5,794 bases of DNA, from positions 1 through 5,794 of the forward strand of contig DATJCC010000011.1 of assembly GCA_035514995.1 (NCBI GenBank), in the 5' to 3' direction. Positions within the stretch are counted from its first letter, which is position 1. Every line of letters begins with the position of its first letter. The position numbers were made by a program, and so were the translations under genes. The DNA comes from Leucobacter_A sp035514995 (GTDB lineage: Bacteria > Actinomycetota > Actinomycetes > Actinomycetales > Microbacteriaceae). This document shows positions 1 to 5,278 of this stretch, one piece after another. The notes beneath the pieces are model-generated. The model was not told the DNA's origin and did not search any database. It saw only the letters and a list, made by a program, of their open reading frames with translations.

Positions 1-1103
1 CTATTGAAGGTGACGGCGAAGACGCTCTGAAGCTTTTAGCTAGATCTGTTTCTACCCTTTCGCTGATAAGTGATGAGATTATTCTGCCCGAGACTCCAGC
101 TGCTCTAACCGCTTTGGTAGCAATCGGGAGGGGAGAGCCTCACGCCGCACAAATAATTTTGGAAAAAGCATTAAAAACTTCCCTCGGAGGTGAAGCTGGT
201 CGGAGACGCCACACCCTCTTGCATGCATGGTCTTTGATGGTCCAGGGGCATCTTGACGTTGCCGAAAAAAATATCTTAGAATTTAAAAAAATAAATAATC
301 TTTGCGACCGTGACCATCTTCTATACGGATGCATTCTTGTAGGACTCGCTAGAAGACGCACCGATATCACTTCAATGCGTGAAGCCTGGGAGATGGTGCG
401 AGAACAAACTTTTGGCATAGATTTAACACTGTATGACTTGTTACCCTTAGGTGAAATGCTGGTCACAGCTGCTCGGTTAAGAGACCTTGAAAGACTCCAA
501 CCTTTTTTAAAAAATGCTGTGGCTATCCTGCAAAGCTTAAACGACCCAATTGCATGGTCCGCTCCACTCCACTGGCACGCTGTTCAGGCCGCTTTCCAGG
601 TGGAAGACCCAAGTGCGTTGATTCCTCACGCAAATGCTTTGGTGAAAGCTGAAAAGGTGAGCTCCTATGCTGCGACTTTAGCTCAAGCAGGTAACACCTG
701 GCTGGAGGTTTTAAGACGTGAAGCCAATTTTGATTCAGTTACCAAGAGCGTGCGGGCACTGGCTAAAAGTGGTCAGGTGTGGGACGCTGCCAGGCTTGCT
801 GGGCAAGCAGCTTTGCAACACCCGGAGCGTGAAGAGGCATTATCAATGATGCAGTTAGCTCGCGAGATCAACAAGGAGCAATTAAACAAAGCTCGTACGC
901 TGTCTAAGTCTTCTGTGCTTACTGCTCGCGAACTGGAAGTGGGACGTCTAGTCCTTGACGGTCAAGGTTACCGAGCAATCGGTGAACAACTTTTCATTTC
1001 TCCAAAAACCGTTGAACATCATGTGGCGAGGATTCGGAACAGGTTGGGAGCAACTAGCAGGGGTCAATTGATAGAAAAACTACATGATGTAGTTAATGGT
1101 TAA
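1..1103 (+). CDS. Large LuxR-family (LAL/IniR-like) transcriptional regulator, C-terminal part
   Basis: The frame is open from base 3 without a stop and ends at TAA 1101-1103, giving 366 visible residues; the true start lies before the window. Residues about 1-300 are Leu/Ala-rich amphipathic helices of the TPR-like type found in the middle of ATPase-LuxR regulators. Residues about 304-366 are a canonical LuxR/GerE helix-turn-helix: LTARELEV opens it, followed by a scaffold helix around YRAIGEQLFIS and the recognition helix SPKTVEHHVARIRNRLG. This last motif resembles actinobacterial IniR-like regulators. By family knowledge the missing N-terminus should carry a P-loop ATPase domain, making the protein an ATP- and ligand-gated DNA-binding activator in the cytoplasm; that half is not seen here. 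It converges on the second regulator, overlapping it by four bases. The signal sensed and the targets are unknown. A TTG at 114 could serve as an internal start but is not needed. The HTH call is firm, the IniR likeness is tentative. Confidence 0.9.
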   Translation, partial: IEGDGEDALKLLARSVSTLSLISDEIILPETPAALTALVAIGRGEPHAAQIILEKALKTSLGGEAGRRRHTLLHAWSLMVQGHLDVAEKNILEFKKINNLCDRDHLLYGCILVGLARRRTDITSMREAWEMVREQTFGIDLTLYDLLPLGEMLVTAARLRDLERLQPFLKNAVAILQSLNDPIAWSAPLHWHAVQAAFQVEDPSALIPHANALVKAEKVSSYAATLAQAGNTWLEVLRREANFDSVTKSVRALAKSGQVWDAARLAGQAALQHPEREEALSMMQLAREINKEQLNKARTLSKSSVLTARELEVGRLVLDGQGYRAIGEQLFISPKTVEHHVARIRNRLGATSRGQLIEKLHDVVNG

Positions 1104-3916
1104 CGAAATAATTTAGTGACTTCACCCCTTGAAGTGAGGTTCAGTTTACGCAGAATGTTTGAGACGTGCGATCTTACGGTCGTCACCGAAACAACAAGTG
1201 TTTCAGCAATCTGGCTGTTTGAACGCCCTTTAGCTAATTGTTCCACTATTTGTTTCTCCCGTGGTGTGAGACCTGCAAGGAGAGCTTCTTTATTTGATCC
1301 AGCTAACTGCTTGCCGGGAAGAGCATGATATGTTTCTTTAATTTTGTGGAGATATGCATGGGCATCGATCTCATCCAAAATTTTGATACTCTCAGCAAGT
1401 TTTTCACTCCCTAGTTTATTTTCCTGTTGTTCTATTAAAAATTCACCGTAATCGGCAAGGGTTAAAGAGTAGTGCAATGGGAATTCTTTTTCTGTGATAG
1501 CTGCTTCATAAAACCATTTCGCGTTTTCTGTGTCTCCCTGATGCCTTGCTAGACGAGCTCGTAACCAGTCTAAAGAGCCCCAATATTCTTGCCACTTTGT
1601 ACCTCGCCAAGAAGCGAGCTGCTCCAATAAAGACCTCGCTTCAGAAAGCTTGTTAAGCGAAATGAGGGCGTGCGCACGATAAGTTAACAAACCATGGCGT
1701 GTGTTCACTATTTTGTTGGCCCAGGGGGTGAGACTGATCTCCAACATACGCTCATAATCATTTTGAGTTCTTGCAAGTTCGCACTCAGCGATGATCGGTC
1801 TGTCCGTTCCATACCCCTCCCACAGGAGTGTCACCTGGCGCTTAGAAAGCTCCAAGTATGAGGAAACATTCCCCTGGCCGGTTACCGCTCCTATGAAAAC
1901 TCTAAGAGCAGCCCATGTTGATCTTGTTTCTACATCTAATGAACTGTATGAAAGCTCTTCGGTGAGCTCAATGAGTTCCATTGCCTCTTTATATTCTCCG
2001 AAGAGAATAAGTGAATCAGCGAGAATTAGCCTAGCCGTGCTGGCAGCCCAAGGCTCACTAACTTTTTCAAGCAGATTGACCCCAAGCTCGGCAAGCTTTT
2101 TACCCTGAAACGCATTCCCTATTGCAAGCTCAGCACCAGCTACAGCTACGCATGCATCGACTTTTAACGGTCCGTCGGGTAGTTCATGAATTCGTTTTGT
2201 AAGTTTTGGTGTGGCACCAGCAACAAGATCCATTCTCGCCAACATTTGATTTTGCACTACCAAATAGCAGTCTAAAACTAAAAGGTGCCCTTCTTTATCA
2301 ATCATCCAGGCCAACCGTTGATCTTTAAGCTCATCGGAACTACCGGGAGCGTCATTTATGAGTGCCCTAGCGTGAGCGATAAGAGACGGAAGCGACTCCA
2401 ACTTTTTTGATCTCATTGTCAAAATGACAACCATGAAAGCAAAAAATGCGACGATTGTTTTATCCTCGGGTGTTTCAGCCTTCGCCATCAATAGCTTCTG
2501 TACCCGCTCCATCGGAAGTTCTTCACCAAATTGATGAGCCGCCACTACTATTTTCATAAAGTCATGAAAAATATTATCAGGTAGCGTCTCGAGCTCGGGC
2601 AAAAGGTCAAGAATCATATAACCTGTCTTTGCACGAAGGTGAATCAGGGTGATGCTCTCCAACAGAAAAGTTCTTGCTGCAACATCACTTGTTATTTTTA
2701 AAGAAGCCCGAAGCACGTCAGAAGCTAAAGAATAATTACCTTTTTCCGCTACTGTCGAAACGAAATCATCAACAATTCCATAAAGTTCCTTATTCCATTC
2801 ATCTGCTCCTAAGAGGGTGTGATGCAATTTTCTATACCCTTTAGTCACTTCCGACAAAGCATGATGAACTGATCTAGTACGCGACTGGTTAACCGTTGCT
2901 CTAATTGCTTGACCGAGTAGAGCATGACGCGCCATCACTGTTGCACCGAACCCTGACTTTATTATCACCCCGGCTTCCAGCGGTTCTTGAACCTCTACCG
3001 ACTCACCAAGCTTTGCAGCAACTTGATTCAACTCGTCTAAACTCAGTTCATGGCCGGCTAAACAAACTATTTCTGCTGTTTTCTGAGCTTTTTCTGATAA
3101 TTGTTTGAAGGTAAATAGCAAAGGATCGTTATCTGGAATCACCAGCGGAGTTAGCGAATCCCATGAAACATGCATTTGTGCTATTTGCTCTTCGGTAAGA
3201 CTTCCTATAATGCTGTCAACTTTTAGAAAAGAACCACCTGTCTCATCATAAATTTGTTGTGAGGTGTTTGTTGAAATCCCAACTTTTAAGCGATCCAACG
3301 CGTAGGCGGCAATCTCTTGCAGTGAAAGAGGCGCAATGTTGCAGTGACCGTCTTGTGGTGTTTCTGAAACAATCTTTAGTAAGTACTCGCCGAAGGAATC
3401 CGTTTTATGCGGTGTTCGTACACCAAAGACGACCATTATGTTACGGCGAGATATTCTTGGAATGATATACCGCAAAGCAAGTTGTGACTCTTTATCAATC
3501 CACTGGGCGTCATCAATAACTATGACTTTTCCCGTCGTTGCCGTTTCTGTAGTTAACCTTTTTACGCACTCTCGTGCGATCTCTATAGGTGTTGTGTTAT
3601 CAGTGGGCCCAAAAGTCCAGTCGTCAAACGAACTTCCCGCAATTAACCGTTCTATAAAACTGTATGGTTCACCGTTTTCTATTTCGTCGGCTCTCACAAA
3701 GATTGTGTCCCAGTGGTTGTCACCGCTGTTATTCCCAGCAAAATCGGTAATCTCGCGAAGAAAAAACGTTTTTCCCATACCGCTGTGACCATCGACAAGC
3801 AAAGTCATGCCATTCTGTTTCTTAGCTGTAGCGACTAAATCATGGGCTTTCTTACGCCTATAAACCACAGGTGATACGTGCGGATCATTCTTTTTATTAT
3901 CTTCCACATCAATCAT
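1100..3916 (-). CDS. ATP-dependent LuxR-family regulator of LAL type (P-loop ATPase, TPR-like repeats, LuxR HTH)
   Basis: Complete 938-residue protein, a normal length for large ATP-binding LuxR (LAL, MalT-like) regulators. The start ATG at 3916 is supported by a strong ribosome binding site, GAGGGGGA, four bases upstream. Residues 43-50 are a Walker A loop, GHSGMGKT. Residues 131-141, VIVIDDAQWID, are Walker B, with a possible sensor arginine at 167 and the family-typical TGGSFL at 226-231. Residues about 260-870 are mostly helical and TPR-like, the usual ligand-sensing and oligomerisation region. Residues 883-938 form the LuxR HTH, beginning LTPREKQIVEQLAKG, with recognition helix SVTTVRSHVSNILRKL. 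Family members bind ATP and an inducer and then activate transcription; the inducer here is unknown. The usual GRxxE motif before the ATPase is degenerate (YRRKKAHDL at 19-27). It is a distant, tail-to-tail relative of the first regulator. The gene lies 543 bases downstream of the SHOCT gene, so it probably has its own promoter. Confidence 0.93.
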   Translation of the reverse strand: MIDVEDNKKNDPHVSPVVYRRKKAHDLVATAKKQNGMTLLVDGHSGMGKTFFLREITDFAGNNSGDNHWDTIFVRADEIENGEPYSFIERLIAGSSFDDWTFGPTDNTTPIEIARECVKRLTTETATTGKVIVIDDAQWIDKESQLALRYIIPRISRRNIMVVFGVRTPHKTDSFGEYLLKIVSETPQDGHCNIAPLSLQEIAAYALDRLKVGISTNTSQQIYDETGGSFLKVDSIIGSLTEEQIAQMHVSWDSLTPLVIPDNDPLLFTFKQLSEKAQKTAEIVCLAGHELSLDELNQVAAKLGESVEVQEPLEAGVIIKSGFGATVMARHALLGQAIRATVNQSRTRSVHHALSEVTKGYRKLHHTLLGADEWNKELYGIVDDFVSTVAEKGNYSLASDVLRASLKITSDVAARTFLLESITLIHLRAKTGYMILDLLPELETLPDNIFHDFMKIVVAAHQFGEELPMERVQKLLMAKAETPEDKTIVAFFAFMVVILTMRSKKLESLPSLIAHARALINDAPGSSDELKDQRLAWMIDKEGHLLVLDCYLVVQNQMLARMDLVAGATPKLTKRIHELPDGPLKVDACVAVAGAELAIGNAFQGKKLAELGVNLLEKVSEPWAASTARLILADSLILFGEYKEAMELIELTEELSYSSLDVETRSTWAALRVFIGAVTGQGNVSSYLELSKRQVTLLWEGYGTDRPIIAECELARTQNDYERMLEISLTPWANKIVNTRHGLLTYRAHALISLNKLSEARSLLEQLASWRGTKWQEYWGSLDWLRARLARHQGDTENAKWFYEAAITEKEFPLHYSLTLADYGEFLIEQQENKLGSEKLAESIKILDEIDAHAYLHKIKETYHALPGKQLAGSNKEALLAGLTPREKQIVEQLAKGRSNSQIAETLVVSVTTVRSHVSNILRKLNLTSRGEVTKLFR

Positions 3917-4005
3917 CTAGTCCCCCTCGACCCACTGTAAGTCTAAACCTCACGCCCTTAGTAGTCTAGAGATTAGATGAATTTATTTTAAACACACACA
4001 TTTTT

Positions 4006-4071
4006 AGCAGTTTAGGAACACTCAAAGTGTGGTATTCGCAATATTTACTGCCCCATTCAATAAAAACTGCT
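4006..4071. repeat. Long-range 8-bp inverted repeat enclosing a 13-bp palindrome
   Basis: The outer arms AGCAGTTT (4006-4013) and AAACTGCT (4064-4071) are exact reverse complements separated by 50 bases. Between them lies ACACTCAAAGTGT at 4018-4030, an exact 5-bp inverted repeat with a 3-base centre. The pair sits about 90-155 bases upstream of the regulator start at 3916, where an activator or autoregulatory site could lie. That it binds a protein is inference. The outer arms alone are short enough to be chance. Confidence 0.35.
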
Positions 4072-4079
4072 GACCTCAT

Positions 4080-4121
4080 TGGTCGTTTTAAACTTCAATA
4101 ACGCTTCCGTTAAACCGACCA
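4080..4121. repeat. 42-base imperfect stem-loop
   Basis: Outer arms TGGTCG (4080-4085) and CGACCA (4116-4121) pair exactly over six base pairs. After a T/C mismatch, TTTAA pairs with TTAAA, and a C-G pair follows a single bulged A. The loop is about 15 bases. On the minus strand the structure covers the end and stop codon (4090-4088) of the small ORF at 4088-4228. It could be a terminator-like or RNA-stabilising hairpin, but no T-tract follows directly on either strand; the nearest minus-strand T-run starts about 13 bases later. Its function is not established. Confidence 0.4.
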
Positions 4122-4228
4122 TACAGGATCCTATACTTTCCGCTATGCGGCAGCGAAATTTCAGCATAAATGTCATCCACTGCGACAACGACATAAGCTG
4201 GCTTCAACCTTGATGCACAATCAGACAT
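4088..4228 (-). CDS. Possible small protein, 46 residues, or remnant of a RelE/HigB-like toxin gene
   Basis: Hypothetical, low confidence. ATG at 4228 follows a GGGAG ribosome-binding-like sequence at a spacing of four bases, and the frame ends at TAA 4090-4088. The same frame stays open for 16 codons further upstream. The translation has a natural-looking composition, with SRLKPAYVVVAVDDIYAEIS followed by LPHSGKYRILYGRFNGSVIE. The part GKYRILYGRFNG loosely recalls the YRVLY core strand of RelE/HigB (Gp49-like) mRNA interferases, which normally continues into a VLLHGFxKKT-type segment. Here the protein stops after IEV, while the neighbouring frame reads LLKFKTTNEV, as if a frameshift had cut the tail off. 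No antitoxin gene is seen alongside. It may be a real small protein, a decayed toxin or chance. The toxin reading is my inference from weak resemblance only. Confidence 0.3.
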   Translation of the reverse strand: MSDCASRLKPAYVVVAVDDIYAEISLPHSGKYRILYGRFNGSVIEV

Positions 4229-4432
4229 TGCGCTCCCAAAGCAGCCTCTATAGGAAACAACAAATTCATAAAGAATTCAATATTGTTGCTACAGAAACTT
4301 CCTAAAAGCGTAGAAAGAAACCTTAGCCGCTACAAAACTTGAAACCATTACCAACGGTATTCTTACCGCTATTTAACTGCGACTTGGAACTGCGGTTCAA
4401 ACCCTTAACTCGCAAAATGTTTCAAACACCAC

Positions 4433-4453
4433 GGGTCGAAGTATTGACGACCC
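4433..4453 (-). terminator. Hairpin after the SHOCT gene, candidate terminator
   Basis: GGGTCG (4433-4438) and CGACCC (4448-4453) pair exactly around a 9-base loop. On the minus strand the hairpin begins seven bases after the TGA stop (4462-4460) of the SHOCT gene, the right place for a terminator. No T-tract follows, so it would be the U-tract-less kind often proposed in actinobacteria. It could equally be an mRNA 3'-end stabiliser. Confidence 0.45.
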
Positions 4454-4459
4454 CATAAA

Positions 4460-4846
4460 TCAAGACAAAGATTTAGCTTTAAGGGTTTCGAATTCTTGCG
4501 CAGTGATTGTACCAGCGTCATAAAGTGCCTTAGCTTTTGCTATCTCGTCGCTAGCGCTCGTTCCAGCAACATCTCTGATGTAGTGTTTAGCTGCTTCTTG
4601 TGCGGCCGCTTGATCTTTGATGTTTCGTTCAGCCATTTTACGACCGCGTGCAACTACATATATGAGAACAGTGATAAAAGGCACAAACACGAGAAGAATT
4701 ATCCAGAGGGCCTTCACCCAGCCGTTCATTTCATGATCTCTAAACAGATCGCGAATCACTGCAAAAAGTGCAAAAATAAAAACGACAAATGCGTAAATTA
4801 ACAGCAGACTCCAAAGAACATCCCAGATGGTGTTTAAGAATGACAT
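4460..4846 (-). CDS. Small membrane protein: PLDc_N-like two-TM region plus C-terminal SHOCT domain
   Basis: Complete 128-residue protein. The start ATG at 4846 has a consensus ribosome binding site, AAGGAG, eight bases upstream. Two hydrophobic membrane segments are visible, at about residues 10-33 and 45-67, joined by a short charged loop (RDLFRDHEMNGW); this is the pattern of the N-terminal hydrophobic module called PLDc_N. A positively charged stretch follows (ARGRKMAER), then an Ala/Gln/Lys-rich linker. Residues about 99-126 form a SHOCT motif, with EIAKAKALYDAGTITAQEFE followed by TLKAK. The molecular role of these proteins is not established; SHOCT is thought to mediate oligomerisation or contacts. 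The protein should sit in the cytoplasmic membrane with the SHOCT tail in the cytoplasm (inferred from the positive charge after TM2). There is no catalytic phospholipase HKD motif, so it is not an enzyme of that family. It appears monocistronic, between two long gaps. Confidence 0.9.
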   Translation of the reverse strand: MSFLNTIWDVLWSLLLIYAFVVFIFALFAVIRDLFRDHEMNGWVKALWIILLVFVPFITVLIYVVARGRKMAERNIKDQAAAQEAAKHYIRDVAGTSASDEIAKAKALYDAGTITAQEFETLKAKSLS

Positions 4847-4880
4847 GCTCGCATCTCCTTATTTATCAGAACCCTATTTT

Positions 4881-4909
4881 AATATCAACAACGAGGATGG
4901 ATTCTTCAA
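4881..4909 (-). promoter_or_regulatory. Candidate sigma-70-type promoter of the SHOCT gene
   Basis: On the minus strand TTGAAG (4909-4904) and GATATT (4886-4881) are separated by 17 bases. Each matches four of six consensus positions. Transcription would start near 4874, giving a leader of about 28 bases that retains the AAGGAG site. A second pair, TTGATA with TAAATA, is also 17 bases apart but would start transcription inside the ribosome binding site, so it is less likely. Confidence 0.4.
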
Positions 4910-4928
4910 CACCTCATTACTTCATAGG

Positions 4929-4965
4929 TTAGATCATTGTTGCACAACAATTGCGGGTGATCTAA
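4929..4965. repeat. Nested inverted repeat, possible operator or hairpin
   Basis: The outer arms TTAGATCA (4929-4936) and TGATCTAA (4958-4965) are exact 8-bp reverse complements. Inside, next to the left arm and sharing its last base, lies ATTGTTGCACAACAAT (4936-4951), an exact inverted repeat with 7-bp arms around CA. Five T's follow the right arm on the + strand (4966-4970). The inner palindrome has the size and symmetry of a dimeric repressor site. The outer stem plus T-run could also act as a weak rightward terminator, but no + strand gene ends just before it. It lies about 55-90 bases upstream of the predicted SHOCT transcription start. Confidence 0.5.
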
Positions 4966-5218
4966 TTTTTAATACTATCTGTTAAGGGAAATCGTTGTGC
5001 CCAGGTATTTGTAAAATCTGCAAAATCTTCGAATGAAAAACCACTAGCGGTTAGCTCCCAACACTTGATCGCAGTAAATACTGAAAAGTGACTGTCAAAA
5101 CTCAAAATCGTATCGACGTATTGTTTATGAGTCTATTCACTGATACTCTACCCTCTGACCACCACCAAACTCGTCGCAGTGATTGCGCGTCAGTTTCGAT
5201 TATTTGGTTTGAGTTCAT
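4962..5218 (-). pseudogene. Possible frameshifted small gene (two overlapping minus-strand frames), function unknown
   Basis: Low confidence. Frame A begins at ATG 5218, preceded by the purine-rich AGAAGAG five bases upstream, and reads 38 codons (MNSNQIIETDAQSLRRVWWW and onward) to TGA 5104-5102. Frame B, open from 5132 to TAG 4964-4962, reads 56 codons including AIKCWELTASGFSFEDFADF and TNTWAQRFPL, and has no ATG; its only likely start is TTG 5105 (47 residues). The frames overlap by 31 bases, so one frameshift there would join them into one protein of about 85 residues. I do not recognise either part. Frame B looks more protein-like than most noncoding frames, but open stretches of this length occur by chance in AT-leaning DNA. 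If real, the gene would be divergent from the MFS gene, with the 17-bp palindrome between them. Confidence 0.2.
5121..5149 (+). promoter_or_regulatory. Candidate promoter of the MFS gene, extended -10
   Basis: TTGTTT (5121-5126) and TACTCT (5144-5149) are spaced by 17 bases, and the -10 is preceded by TGA (5141-5143), an extended -10 element. Transcription would start near 5156, leaving a leader of about 120 bases before the TTG start at 5279. A weaker alternative is TTGAGT at 5209-5214 with TAGAGT at 5230-5235 (15-base spacer), which would put the palindrome over its -10. Confidence 0.4.
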
Positions 5219-5220
5219 CT

Positions 5221-5237
5221 AAACTCTTCTAGAGTTT
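5221..5237. promoter_or_regulatory. Perfect 17-bp palindrome, candidate operator for the efflux gene
   Basis: AAACTCTTCTAGAGTTT has exact 7-bp arms around the centre TCT. It lies 42 bases before the predicted MFS start and downstream of the better promoter candidate, so a bound repressor could block transcription. Size and symmetry fit TetR- or MarR-type regulators, which commonly control drug efflux genes; that assignment is inference. The arm is AT-rich and followed by TTTTTA, so a weak terminator-like attenuator is the alternative. No regulator of those families is encoded in the window. Confidence 0.45.
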
Positions 5238-5278
5238 TTACCGCTCAAAACACCACAAACTTTTTGACTGGATTTTTC

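Larger units (their letters stand above)
3917..4459. other. 543-base gap without a secure gene
   Basis: This interval separates the SHOCT gene from the regulator downstream on the same strand. It holds the regulator's ribosome binding site (3921-3928), an AT-rich stretch with a short AC repeat near 3990-4000, two inverted repeats, a 42-base stem-loop, one possible 46-codon minus-strand ORF and a hairpin just after the SHOCT stop. A 14-base hairpin with arms CGGTA/TACCG and loop TTCT lies at 4355-4368. No convincing -35/-10 pair for the regulator could be chosen: TAGACT occurs twice on the minus strand but without a good -35. I see no tRNA, no transposase remnant and no CRISPR repeat. Confidence 0.6.
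4847..5278. other. 432-base gap between the divergent SHOCT and MFS genes
   Basis: This interval contains the SHOCT promoter candidate, a nested palindrome (4929-4965), a small inverted repeat CAGTA-AA-TACTG (5072-5083), a rightward promoter candidate (5121-5149), a perfect palindrome (5221-5237) and two overlapping minus-strand frames that might be a broken small gene (4962-5218). It is long for a simple divergent promoter region, which is why a lost or small gene is considered. No tRNA, riboswitch class or transposon end was recognised. Confidence 0.55.

Noticed and set aside
140..466. Minus-strand 108-codon frame inside the first regulator
   Set aside because: It lies wholly opposite a clear LuxR regulator frame, has no domain signal and is a shadow of that gene. 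The same holds for the + strand frames at 1116-1328, 1791-2108, 2905-3108, 3259-3465 and 3438-3788 opposite the second regulator.
3990..4000. Short AC dinucleotide run
   Set aside because: Only about five units, too short to support a phase-variable repeat.
3966..4079. 37-codon minus-strand ORF starting MRSAVFIEWGSKYC
   Set aside because: No ribosome binding site, unremarkable composition, and it lies over the AT-rich upstream region of the regulator. It does not resemble an antitoxin partner of the ORF at 4088-4228.
4394..4404. GGTTCAAACCC resembling a tRNA T-arm
   Set aside because: The flanking bases do not form the 5-bp T-stem and no acceptor or anticodon stem can be built around it.
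4496..4801. Plus-strand 101-codon frame opposite the SHOCT gene
   Set aside because: Cys/Ser-rich antisense shadow; the minus-strand frame has the ribosome binding site and a recognisable domain architecture.
4929..4970. Rightward intrinsic terminator reading of the nested palindrome plus T-run
   Set aside because: No + strand gene ends upstream within this gap, and the stem is AT-rich; kept as a repeat rather than called a terminator.
4966..5091. Plus-strand open frame reading LSVKGNRCAQVFVKSAKSSN and onward
   Set aside because: No plausible start codon with a ribosome binding site, and it is antisense to the more protein-like minus frame; probably chance.
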